Positions 1 to 5,893 of a stretch of DNA of 10,813 nt are shown piece after piece. Numbering within the stretch: the stretch's first letter is position 1; each line of letters begins with the position of its first letter. Position numbers and translations under genes: made by a program. The DNA is from Bacillota bacterium (GTDB lineage Bacteria > Bacillota > Clostridia > Lachnospirales > Cellulosilyticaceae): NCBI GenBank assembly GCA_023457875.1, contig JAEXBC010000272.1, positions 1 to 10,813 on the forward strand, in the 5' to 3' direction. A model generated the notes under the pieces. That model searched no databases and had not been told where the DNA came from. It saw only the letters and a list, made by a program, of their open reading frames with translations.

Positions 1-105
1 GTTTCATCCTTCCTCGAACTCAATTATCCTTTGCTGTATAGTAAATCAGCAATATGTTGAATGAATAGAGCAATATGTTATTTTATCATGTATAGTTTAT
101 CTCAT
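1..105. other. Left-edge sequence with no assignable gene
   Basis: No convincing coding region is visible. On the plus strand two frames stay open from the left edge to stops at 58-60 and 62-64, so this could be the last 20 or so codons of a gene that starts outside the window and ends at the hairpin at 106-143. On the minus strand there is an ATG at 7-5 behind a purine-rich stretch, which could begin a gene running out of the window. Neither can be tested with so few codons. The stretch also has a short inverted repeat (TTGCTG 31-36, CAGCAA 47-52) and an 11-bp direct repeat described separately. Confidence 0.5.
48..79. repeat. 11-bp direct repeat, 21 bp apart
   Basis: AGCAATATGTT occurs at 48-58 and again, exactly, at 69-79. 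The copies start 21 bp apart, about two turns of the DNA helix, so a protein could contact both on one face. It could be an operator for a leftward gene outside the window or a chance AT-rich repeat. No family assignment is possible. Confidence 0.4.
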
Positions 106-143
106 AATAAATAAAACTGCAATAAAATGCAGTTTTATTTATT
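106..143. terminator. Intrinsic terminator, probably bidirectional
   Basis: The sequence forms a perfect 16-bp stem: arms 106-121 and 128-143, with the 6-nt loop ATAAAA. The ACTGCA/TGCAGT core next to the loop is the GC-richer part, and the following TTTTATTTATT serves as a U-rich tract. Because the arms are mirror images this holds on both strands. On the minus strand it sits at the end of the 52-codon gene, whose stop codon (137-135) lies inside the stem. On the plus strand it could end an upstream gene outside the window. Confidence 0.75.
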
Positions 144-293
144 AAATGAACAACACTTACAGATTAGAACGCCTAACAGTAATCCTAAACCCATCCCTAG
201 GTAGGGTGCCTTTTTTAAACGTTTCATCATGCAATTTGATGTGGTGTTTTTTTGCTTTGAAATAACTCGGTAGTGAGGAAATTGAGTTGGCAT
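135..293 (-). CDS. Small single-pass membrane protein, function unknown (52 aa)
   Basis: I do not recognise this protein. The frame starts at ATG 293-291, eight bases after a good Shine-Dalgarno sequence AAGGAGA (307-301 on the minus strand), and ends at TAA 137-135 inside a terminator hairpin, so it has the layout of a complete small gene. The product begins with a polar segment (MPTQFPHYRV, then a K/N/T-rich stretch), has a basic patch KRLKK at residues 25-29, and then a hydrophobic glycine-rich segment at about 31-45 (YLGMGLGLLLGVLIC). It ends in CKCCSFNK. The positive residues before the membrane segment predict a cytoplasmic N-terminus. The three closely spaced cysteines at the C-terminus are unusual. 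It is transcribed divergently from lgt. No clear minus-strand sigma-A promoter was found upstream. The gene call rests on the ribosome site, start, stop and terminator arrangement, not on homology. Confidence 0.6.
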   Translation of the reverse strand: MPTQFPHYRVISKQKNTTSNCMMKRLKKAPYLGMGLGLLLGVLICKCCSFNK

Positions 294-338
294 AGATGAT
301 TCTCCTTGTTAATCAATACTTTTTTTAAAGATAGCTCT

Positions 339-410
339 ATTAAGTTTAATGAATCAATTTGCAATTGTAATGAGTTCATGCACCAACTTCATTACACTAT
401 AAAACTTAAT
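339..410. repeat. Nested inverted repeats in the divergent intergenic region
   Basis: Two inverted repeats lie one inside the other. The outer pair is ATTAAGTTT (339-347) and AAACTTAAT (402-410), a perfect 9-bp match. The inner pair is TGTAATGAG (366-374) and TTCATTACA (388-396), eight Watson-Crick pairs plus one G-T pair around a 13-nt loop. The element lies between the small minus-strand gene and the lgt promoter, where an operator or a leader RNA structure for the minus-strand gene would be expected. The arms are AT-rich, so chance is not excluded. Confidence 0.4.
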
Positions 411-483
411 GTCATAAGCTAAATATAGTATGGAATCAATTAAAAAAAATTATACTTACTAGAGGGGCCAAAAGGAGGTATTG

Positions 484-512
484 TTTACATTACTTTTAAA
501 AGCTTCTATAAT
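484..512 (+). promoter_or_regulatory. Sigma-A promoter for lgt
   Basis: TTTACA (484-489) matches the -35 consensus TTGACA at five of six positions. TATAAT (507-512) is a perfect -10, and the spacer is 17 bp. Transcription would start near 519, giving a leader of about 27 nt that contains the lgt ribosome site AGGAG (534-538). Confidence 0.8.
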
Positions 513-545
513 AATGATAAAAACAATGAAAAAAGGAGTCACATT

Positions 546-1409
546 ATGGAAATACCCAATATATACTTTCCTCATTTAGGATTATCTTTTCATATTTCAT
601 CAGAGGCTTTTACCATTTTTAATATAACGATTTACTGGTATGGGATTATTATAACAGCTGGATTTGTTTTGGGGACTTTACTGGCTAGTTATATTGCAAA
701 AAAAGAGGGTGTAAATCAAGACGTTATTACAGATTTTGTTTTATATGATATTCTGTTTGCCATATTAGGTGCCCGCATATACTTTGTAGCCTTTAGATGG
801 CAGGAGTATAAGGGGAATCTTGGAGACATTTTTAACATTAGGCAAGGAGGACTTGCCATATATGGGGGCATTATTGCCTCTGTAATTGTTGCACTCATCT
901 ATACGAGGATAAGAAAAGTTCAAATTTTTAAGTTTGCAGATATCCTTACCTATGGTTTGATTTTAGGACAAGCAATTGGGCGATACGGTAATTTTACAAA
1001 TAAAGAAGCTTTTGGTGGCAATGCAAATAATCTATTTTCAATGGCGATTCTTTATGAAGAGGCTAAACCCGCTACCACAGGAGGACTCTTAAATATCGTT
1101 CAATTTCCCCAATTTGGTATGGCACAATATATACAAGTTCATCCTACCTTTTTCTATGAATCCACTTGGAACTTTGCCTTACTTATTCTCCTTCTTTTTT
1201 ATCGTAAGCATAAAAAATGCGAGGGTGAAATTTTCTTTCTTTATTTAATTGGATATGGAATAGGTAGATTTTGGATAGAAGGGCTAAGAACAGATCAGCT
1301 TTTGCTTCCTTATATTCAAGTACCTGCTTCTCAGTGTATTGCCATATTATCGGCAATAATGGGAATAATTGGAATTATCATGTGTCGAAATAATGTCAGA
1401 AATAAATAA
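546..1409 (+). CDS. lgt: Phosphatidylglycerol--prolipoprotein diacylglyceryl transferase
   Basis: Lgt moves a diacylglyceryl group from phosphatidylglycerol to the lipobox cysteine of prolipoproteins, the first step of lipoprotein maturation, and is a multi-pass inner membrane enzyme. The 287 residues are the usual length and contain several hydrophobic segments. Family motifs run in order: WYG (31-33), GGLAIYGG (101-108), the signature GQAIGRYGNFTNKE (141-154) with R146, N149 and E154 corresponding to the conserved Arg-Asn-Glu set, HPTFFYES (199-206), and EGLRTDQL (245-252), whose R248 corresponds to the second catalytic arginine. Residue 106 is Tyr where the Escherichia coli enzyme has His103. 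The ATG at 546 follows AGGAG with 7 nt spacing. No clear terminator follows, so read-through into the Spo0E-like gene is possible. Lgt has no direct part in the dcw pathway; its place here is simple adjacency. Confidence 0.95.
   Translation: MEIPNIYFPHLGLSFHISSEAFTIFNITIYWYGIIITAGFVLGTLLASYIAKKEGVNQDVITDFVLYDILFAILGARIYFVAFRWQEYKGNLGDIFNIRQGGLAIYGGIIASVIVALIYTRIRKVQIFKFADILTYGLILGQAIGRYGNFTNKEAFGGNANNLFSMAILYEEAKPATTGGLLNIVQFPQFGMAQYIQVHPTFFYESTWNFALLILLLFYRKHKKCEGEIFFLYLIGYGIGRFWIEGLRTDQLLLPYIQVPASQCIAILSAIMGIIGIIMCRNNVRNK
1383..1389 (+). promoter_or_regulatory. Possible Spo0A box
   Basis: TGTCGAA at 1383-1389 is an exact match to the core of the Spo0A binding site (known consensus TGTCGAA). 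It lies in the last codons of lgt, about 80 bp upstream of the likely start of transcription of the Spo0E-like gene. A 7-base match is expected about once in a window this size by chance, so this rests mainly on its position upstream of a gene predicted to act on Spo0A. Confidence 0.25.
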
Positions 1410-1434
1410 ATAATCCAATTAGTGCAAATTAATG

Positions 1435-1463
1435 TTGTTTTCTTCCAGAAAATAGATTATAAT
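1435..1463 (+). promoter_or_regulatory. Promoter candidate for the Spo0E-like gene
   Basis: A perfect TATAAT at 1458-1463 is preceded, with 17-bp spacing, by TTGTTT (1435-1440), which keeps only the TTG of the -35 consensus. Transcription would start near 1470, leaving a leader of about 45 nt that includes a T-rich run before the ribosome site AAGGGGG (1503-1509). Confidence 0.55.
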
Positions 1464-1515
1464 ACTTTATATAGATAAATAGGAATGATTTTTGTTTTTT
1501 TTAAGGGGGATTCAT

Positions 1516-1677
1516 ATGAAAGAGATGAAAAAGAGTATTACATCGATGCAGAACAATTTAAACCGACTCTTAGGCAACGTTGGACCAACTGGATGTAGAA
1601 CACCTGGAATTTACTCACTTAGTACTAAATTAGATAAAGAAATCGTGAAATATTATAAAACACTAGGTTCTCACTAA
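1516..1677 (+). CDS. Spo0E-like aspartyl-phosphate phosphatase (53 aa)
   Basis: Members of this family remove the phosphate from the sporulation master regulator Spo0A and so delay sporulation. They are 50-90 residue two-helix hairpins with the signature SxxLD in helix two. Here helix one is about residues 6-21 (KSITSMQNNLNRLLGN), followed by a Gly/Pro-rich turn (GPTGCRTPG). Helix two carries STKLD at 36-40 and continues KEIVKYYK, matching the typical end of the family. I chose the ATG at 1516 because AAGGGGG lies six bases upstream. The in-frame TTG at 1492 would place that ribosome site inside the gene. The gene has its own promoter candidate and is closed by a terminator at 1681-1713, so it looks like a single-gene unit between lgt and the dcw cluster. 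The family call rests on motif and length; the target could be another response regulator. Confidence 0.75.
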   Translation: MKEMKKSITSMQNNLNRLLGNVGPTGCRTPGIYSLSTKLDKEIVKYYKTLGSH

Positions 1678-1680
1678 CTT

Positions 1681-1713
1681 AAAAAAACTAACCTTTATAG
1701 GTTAGTTTTTTTT
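1681..1713 (+). terminator. Intrinsic terminator after the Spo0E-like gene
   Basis: A perfect 13-bp stem (arms 1681-1693 and 1700-1712, core ACTAACC/GGTTAGT) with the loop TTTATA runs into a stretch of eight T (1706-1713). It begins three bases after the stop codon and separates this gene from the mraZ transcription unit. The A-run on the left arm would let it work in the minus direction as well. Confidence 0.92.
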
Positions 1714-1801
1714 ATGCAAAAAAATAAACAGAGAAAATTGAATTGATCAGTCATTTTTATTAATTATTGATAATATTTATTAAGTTTATATTAAATTTAG
1801 C

Positions 1802-1830
1802 TTGTATTTTTCTTATAAACAGCCTAAAAT
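1802..1830 (+). promoter_or_regulatory. Promoter candidate for the mraZ/dcw operon
   Basis: TAAAAT (1825-1830) matches five of six -10 positions, and TTGTAT (1802-1807), 17 bp upstream, keeps the TTG of the -35. Transcription would begin near 1837, at the start of the MraZ repeats. The very AT-rich 1740-1800 stretch could act as an UP element. TATAAA at 1814-1819 is an alternative -10 but has a poorer -35. Confidence 0.5.
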
Positions 1831-1837
1831 ATAAGAA

Positions 1838-1872
1838 AATGGGTGTAAGTGGAGAGAAGTGGAGGGGAGTGG
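1838..1872 (+). promoter_or_regulatory. MraZ operator: TGG repeats at 10-bp intervals
   Basis: TGG occurs at 1840, 1850, 1860 and 1870, exactly 10 bp apart. The last three units share AGTGG (1848-1852, 1858-1862, 1868-1872), while the first is the variant AATGG. MraZ is known to bind direct repeats of TGGG or GTGG type, one per helical turn, in front of its own gene, so this is very likely the autoregulatory site. The mraZ ribosome site (GGAGGGG, 1861-1867) lies within the third repeat and the fourth ends three bases before the ATG, so bound MraZ would sit over the whole leader. Confidence 0.85.
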
Positions 1873-1875
1873 TGA

Positions 1876-2304
1876 ATGTTCATAGGAGAATATAGACACA
1901 GCTTAGATGAAAAAAGCCGCGTGATTGTTCCCTCTAAATATAGGGACAAGCTAGGAGAATGCTTTGTCCTTACTAAAGGTTTAGATGGTTGTTTATTCAT
2001 TTACACACTTGCTGAATGGACAATCTTTGAACAAAAATTAAAGAGTTTACCACTTACAAATCAAAATGCAAGAAAATTTGTTCGTTTCTTTTTGTCAGGA
2101 GCAGTAGAATGTACAACAGATAAGCAAGGGAGAATAGTTATCCCAGCTCATTTGCGTACCTATTCTGAAATTGAAAAGGATATCGTATTTATTGGTATGA
2201 GTAATCGTATTGAGGTATGGAGTAGTAGTAAATGGGATACATATAATGAAGAAGATCTGGATGTAGAGCTACTTGCAGAACAGATGCAAGAATTAGGAAT
2301 TTAA
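1876..2304 (+). CDS. mraZ: Transcriptional regulator MraZ
   Basis: MraZ is a DNA-binding protein that forms rings and represses the dcw operon from repeats in front of its own gene. The 142 residues are the usual length. Two copies of the SpoVT/AbrB-type fold are visible by their matching cores, DEKSRVIVPSKYR (11-23) and DKQGRIVIPAHLR (82-94). The N-terminus MFIGEYRHSLDEKSR is typical of the family. The start is set by GGAGGGG at 1861-1867, eight bases before the ATG. It is the first gene of the operon and rsmH follows after 10 nt. The operator at 1838-1872 indicates negative autoregulation. Confidence 0.97.
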   Translation: MFIGEYRHSLDEKSRVIVPSKYRDKLGECFVLTKGLDGCLFIYTLAEWTIFEQKLKSLPLTNQNARKFVRFFLSGAVECTTDKQGRIVIPAHLRTYSEIEKDIVFIGMSNRIEVWSSSKWDTYNEEDLDVELLAEQMQELGI

Positions 2305-2314
2305 GGGTGATGAA

Positions 2315-3250
2315 ATGAAATTCGAACATATCTCAGTTTTACTTAATGAATGTATAGAAGGATTAGCCATTAAACCAACGGGTACTTATGTAGATGGAAC
2401 CTTGGGTGGTGCTGGACATGCAAGCGTAGTATGCGCACAACTTTTGAGTGAGGGACACTTTATTGGTATAGATCAAGATAAAAACGCCTTAGCTGTATCC
2501 AAGGAGCGACTAAAGTTAGTAAAACCTAAAGTATCTCTTGTTCGAAGTAATTTTGAAAAGGTAACCCAAGTTTTTGATGACTTAAATGTTGACAAGATAG
2601 ATGGCATGCTCATTGACCTAGGGGTTTCATCACACCAGCTTGATGAACCTTCTAGAGGCTTTTCATATATGCATGATGCACCACTTGATATGCGCATGGA
2701 TCAAGAAGCTGCCTACACAGCATATGATATCGTCAATGAAATGGACGAGGAAGGGCTGTTTCATATTATAAAAGAGTATGGAGAAGAAAATTGGGCAAGG
2801 CGTATTGCACAGTTTATCGCTAGTGAGCGAAAGATAAAACCTATTGAGACCACTTATGAATTAGTAGAGATTATTAAGAAGGCTATCCCAAAGGGCGCAC
2901 GAAAAGATGGGCCACATCCAGCTAAGCGTACTTTTCAAGCGATACGAATAGCTGTAAATAGAGAACTTGAAATCATTGAACCCACCATCAATGCGGTGGT
3001 TGAGCGTTTAAAGCCAGGTGGGAGACTATGCATCATCACTTTTCATTCTTTAGAGGATCGTATTGTAAAGCATGCATTTAAAAAACTAGAAGATCCTTGT
3101 ACGTGCTTAAAATCATTGCCTATGTGCATATGTGGTAAAGTGCCTACGGTGAAGGTGATTACTAGAAAGCCAATATTACCGACAGAGGAAGAAATAGAAA
3201 TGAATCCTCGATCAAGGAGTGCAAAGTTAAGGATAGTAGAGAAGTTATAA
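2315..3250 (+). CDS. rsmH: 16S rRNA (cytosine(1402)-N4)-methyltransferase
   Basis: RsmH (formerly MraW) uses S-adenosylmethionine to methylate N4 of C1402 in the decoding centre of 16S rRNA. The 311 residues match the family. The SAM-binding glycine loop is GTYVDGTLGGAGHA (23-36) and the acidic motif GIDQDKNA is at 51-58. The conserved blocks MLIDLGVSSHQLD (98-110), RGFSY (114-118), LDMRMD (124-129), HPAKRTFQAIRIAVNREL (201-218) and FHSLEDRIVK (243-252) follow. A C-terminal pair CTC/CIC (262-264, 271-273), common in Firmicutes versions, could bind metal. The ribosome site AGGGTG (2304-2309) overlaps the mraZ stop codon, and the ATG lies 10 nt after mraZ. The enzyme has no direct part in wall synthesis; its place second in the dcw cluster is conserved. 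Confidence 0.97.
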   Translation: MKFEHISVLLNECIEGLAIKPTGTYVDGTLGGAGHASVVCAQLLSEGHFIGIDQDKNALAVSKERLKLVKPKVSLVRSNFEKVTQVFDDLNVDKIDGMLIDLGVSSHQLDEPSRGFSYMHDAPLDMRMDQEAAYTAYDIVNEMDEEGLFHIIKEYGEENWARRIAQFIASERKIKPIETTYELVEIIKKAIPKGARKDGPHPAKRTFQAIRIAVNRELEIIEPTINAVVERLKPGGRLCIITFHSLEDRIVKHAFKKLEDPCTCLKSLPMCICGKVPTVKVITRKPILPTEEEIEMNPRSRSAKLRIVEKL

Positions 3251-3264
3251 TTGGAGGGGTAGGC

Positions 3265-3696
3265 ATGGCATATCAGGTAGACAAGAGGTATAATTATCAG
3301 TATGATAGCACGGCAAGAGCTTATGCCGAACCGATAATTAGACCTGAACCGGCGAAACAGCCAGTAAAGCATAGACAGCCAAAACCAAGAAGTGTGGACA
3401 TTGTTTTTGGGATGCAGCTTTCACTATGTAGTGTTGTATTGTGTATCAGTGCATTTATGTATATTAATAGTTATGCTACACTCAGCTGTAAGCAGCGCGA
3501 GCTAAACACATTAAAAAATGAAATGGTGAACTTAAAAAGTGAAATAAGTGACACCGAAGCAAAAATATCTGAGGCCCTTAATTTAGATACTATAAGGGAG
3601 CGTGCTTCAAAGGAATTGGGAATGAGAGAGCCACTAGCACATCAAATCATCTATATTCAAACTCAGGAACAAAGCTATACGGGATATGATAATTAA
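3265..3696 (+). CDS. ftsL: Cell division protein FtsL-like
   Basis: FtsL is a bitopic membrane protein that pairs with DivIC/FtsB and activates the septal FtsW-PBP synthase. The sequence of these proteins is poorly conserved, so the call rests on architecture and position. A polar, Tyr/Pro/Arg-rich cytoplasmic tail (about 1-43) is followed by one membrane helix (about 44-68, VDIVFGMQLSLCSVVLC onward). An extracytoplasmic coiled coil with heptad leucines follows at about 76-106 (LNTLKNEMVNLKSEI), then the common ending LDTIRERASKELGM (107-120). The 143 residues exceed the short Bacillus form because of the N-terminal tail. The ATG follows GGAGGGG (3253-3259) by 5 nt. It sits between rsmH and the PBP gene, exactly where ftsL is found in Bacillus. 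A DivIC-type assignment is less likely for that reason. Confidence 0.85.
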   Translation: MAYQVDKRYNYQYDSTARAYAEPIIRPEPAKQPVKHRQPKPRSVDIVFGMQLSLCSVVLCISAFMYINSYATLSCKQRELNTLKNEMVNLKSEISDTEAKISEALNLDTIRERASKELGMREPLAHQIIYIQTQEQSYTGYDN

Positions 3697-3710
3697 AAGT
3701 AGGGAAAATA

Positions 3711-5882
3711 ATGAAAACAAAAAGAATGCAAAAGCAATCTAAAAAAGTCTTAAGTAGAAAAAGCCTTAATAAGCGTATTGCTATTATGAATATGTGCCTA
3801 ATCGGTGCCTTCTTATTTTTGGGTTTTCAAGTGGCAAAGATTAAACTCGTGAAGGGAGAGGAATATACAAAGGGCGTATTTGCTAATATGGCAGGGAGTG
3901 AAAGGATGATTAAGGCACAACGTGGCGCTATTGTAGATCGTAATCAAAAAACCTTAGCAACGAGCGTGTTAGCTTATGATATCCTATTAAGCCCCTATGA
4001 CATTTTAGGTATAGCCAAAGAAGAGGAAAGAGAGAAGATATATGCTACACTAGCCACCCAGGTAAATCAGTCAAAGGATGAAATTAGACAGATTGTAGAA
4101 AGTAGACCGGATTCAAGATATTATTTGTTAGCTAAAAAAATGCCTACTGAAAAGGCTGAAAAGCTCAAGGGATTAGGCGGTGTGGCCCTCGAAAAAGCCT
4201 ATATCAGAAAGTATCCAAATGGAGTATTAGCAGCTCAAGTTATTGGCTTCTTTAATAAAAATGAAGAAGGTCAATATGGCGTAGAGCAGCAGTATGAACA
4301 GTATTTAATTGGAAAGCCAGGTAGAGAGTTTTCTCAGTATCAAGCTTCTCATATTGTCACAAGAGAATTACAAGAAGCACAAACTGGTGCCACCATTACC
4401 CTTACCATTGATGAAGTTATTCAGCAGTATGTGGAGTCTACTATGAAAAAATATATTAATGAGTGGAACCCCCTTAATGCATCTGCTATTATTATGAATC
4501 CTAATACGGGTGAGATCTATAGTATGTTTTCTTATCCTAGCTTTAACCCTAACCAGTATAATAATTTAACGGAGCAATTAGGGGAAAGTCAGTGGAAGGC
4601 TATGGAGGAGCAAGACCAAAGTACAGCACTACTTACGGCTTGGCAGAATCATGCAATACAGTATATGTATGAGCCGGGTTCAACCTTTAAGCCACTTATT
4701 GTAGCTATGGCACTTGAGGAAGGTGCTATCACTGAAACGGAAACCTATAATTGTCCTGGACATAAGATTGTGGCTGACAGAAAGATTGATTGTTGGAAGA
4801 AAGCGGGTCATGGGGTGCAAACTTTAGATGAGGCCCTAGCCAACTCCTGCAATGTGGCAATGATGGAGATTGCGAGCAAACTAGACAATGATTTGTTTTT
4901 AAAATATGTTCATCGTTATGGTTTTGGAGAAGTGACAGGTATTGAATTGACTGGTGAAGCAACAGGATTGTTACATAATAAATTAGGACCTGTAGAAAAA
5001 GCAACTTATTCTATGGGGCAAACGCTCACGGTTACACCTATTCAGCTAATTTCTGCATTTTCCTCTGTTATTAATGGGGGGTATTTGCTAAAACCTTATG
5101 TTGTTTCTGAAATTATAAGTCAACAAGGTGAAGTTCTGTTTGAACAAAGTAGAGTGGTTCGCAGGCAGGTTATTCCCACTGACATTGCTAAAATGGTGAC
5201 AAGTTATCTGAAGAAGGTAGTTGATGAGGGAGGAACTGGTCACGCAGCGGCTATTTCAGGCTATGATATTGGTGGAAAAACCGGTACAGGTGAGAAATTT
5301 ATAGAGGTGAATGGTAATCGGGAACGTGCTAAAGACGAATATGTCGTGTCTTTTATGGGCTTTGCTCCTGTGAACAATCCCCAGATCATAGGACTTGTGG
5401 TGTTTGATGGGTTGCCTGAAGGAACAGGTGCTCCAGCAATGGCATTTAAAGAGATGATGGAAAATATTTTACCGTATTTAGATATTGAACTTAAAGTAAC
5501 GGCGGAAAATGAAGATAGTAATTTATGCAAGGTGCCTGATGTGTCTAATAAGACGATCTATGAAGCTATTCATCTATTAGAACAAAATCATTTTGAGTAT
5601 GTATTAAGTGGTGTAGGAAGTAAAGTGACTAGCCAATATCCATCCAGTGAGACACCTTGGTCAAAAGGTGACAAGGTGGTACTTTATGTAAGCACTGATG
5701 CGATGGACAAAATACAAGTTGTGCCTGATTTAACAGGTGTAACCATACAGGATGCTCAATCGATTGTCAATGGTTTGTTTACCATAGAAGGCAGTGGAAG
5801 CGGGCTGATCACGAGTCAAATTCCTAAAGCAGGAAGTAAAATAGAAGAAAATAATAAAATTATAGTCAAAACAAGTGAATAA
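3711..5882 (+). CDS. pbpB: Class B penicillin-binding protein, PbpB/FtsI type, two PASTA domains
   Basis: This is a septal D,D-transpeptidase that cross-links peptidoglycan at the division site, working with FtsW and the FtsL/DivIC complex. A basic cytoplasmic tail is followed by one membrane anchor (about 23-43), the PBP dimerisation domain (about 60-215) and the transpeptidase domain (about 255-590). The active-site motifs are STFK (324-327, nucleophile S324), SCN (379-381) and KTGT (523-526). Two PASTA domains close the protein (about 605-661 and 667-722). Length (723) and the two PASTA domains match Bacillus PbpB, and so does its position after ftsL. Cysteines 348, 361 and 380 lie around the active site; C361 and C380 correspond by spacing to the redox cysteines of SpoVD. 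The start has a modest ribosome site (TAGGGA, 3700-3705), 14 nt after ftsL. A hairpin terminator follows the stop. Confidence 0.93.
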   Translation: MKTKRMQKQSKKVLSRKSLNKRIAIMNMCLIGAFLFLGFQVAKIKLVKGEEYTKGVFANMAGSERMIKAQRGAIVDRNQKTLATSVLAYDILLSPYDILGIAKEEEREKIYATLATQVNQSKDEIRQIVESRPDSRYYLLAKKMPTEKAEKLKGLGGVALEKAYIRKYPNGVLAAQVIGFFNKNEEGQYGVEQQYEQYLIGKPGREFSQYQASHIVTRELQEAQTGATITLTIDEVIQQYVESTMKKYINEWNPLNASAIIMNPNTGEIYSMFSYPSFNPNQYNNLTEQLGESQWKAMEEQDQSTALLTAWQNHAIQYMYEPGSTFKPLIVAMALEEGAITETETYNCPGHKIVADRKIDCWKKAGHGVQTLDEALANSCNVAMMEIASKLDNDLFLKYVHRYGFGEVTGIELTGEATGLLHNKLGPVEKATYSMGQTLTVTPIQLISAFSSVINGGYLLKPYVVSEIISQQGEVLFEQSRVVRRQVIPTDIAKMVTSYLKKVVDEGGTGHAAAISGYDIGGKTGTGEKFIEVNGNRERAKDEYVVSFMGFAPVNNPQIIGLVVFDGLPEGTGAPAMAFKEMMENILPYLDIELKVTAENEDSNLCKVPDVSNKTIYEAIHLLEQNHFEYVLSGVGSKVTSQYPSSETPWSKGDKVVLYVSTDAMDKIQVVPDLTGVTIQDAQSIVNGLFTIEGSGSGLITSQIPKAGSKIEENNKIIVKTSE

Positions 5883-5893
5883 TGAGCATAATG

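Noticed and set aside
1..7. ATG on the minus strand at 7-5 after a GGAAGG stretch, possible start of a leftward gene
   Set aside because: Only two codons fall in the window and the purine stretch is too close to the ATG for a normal ribosome site.
471..513. Consensus ribosome site AAAGGAGG (471-478) with a TTG at 481
   Set aside because: The frame has about 32 codons, overlaps lgt out of frame and runs across the lgt promoter. No gene is supported; the site is probably chance in a purine-rich stretch.
1438..1452. Small hairpin TTTTCT/AGAAAA after lgt, considered as an lgt terminator
   Set aside because: Six weak pairs, no following T-run, and it lies in the spacer of the promoter candidate at 1435-1463.
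1492..1515. TTG at 1492 as the start of the Spo0E-like gene
   Set aside because: The ribosome site AAGGGGG (1503-1509) would then be inside the gene, while the ATG at 1516 has correct spacing and matches the family's N-terminus.
1779..1787. Third copy of ATTAAGTTT, also found at 339-347 and inverted at 402-410
   Set aside because: Nine AT-rich bases in AT-rich intergenic DNA with no shared context; treated as chance.
3043..3372. 109-codon antisense frame across the rsmH end and ftsL start
   Set aside because: It lies opposite two well-supported genes and has no ribosome site or recognisable domain; it is a shadow of their codon use. The same holds for the other antisense frames inside rsmH, the PBP genes and murE.
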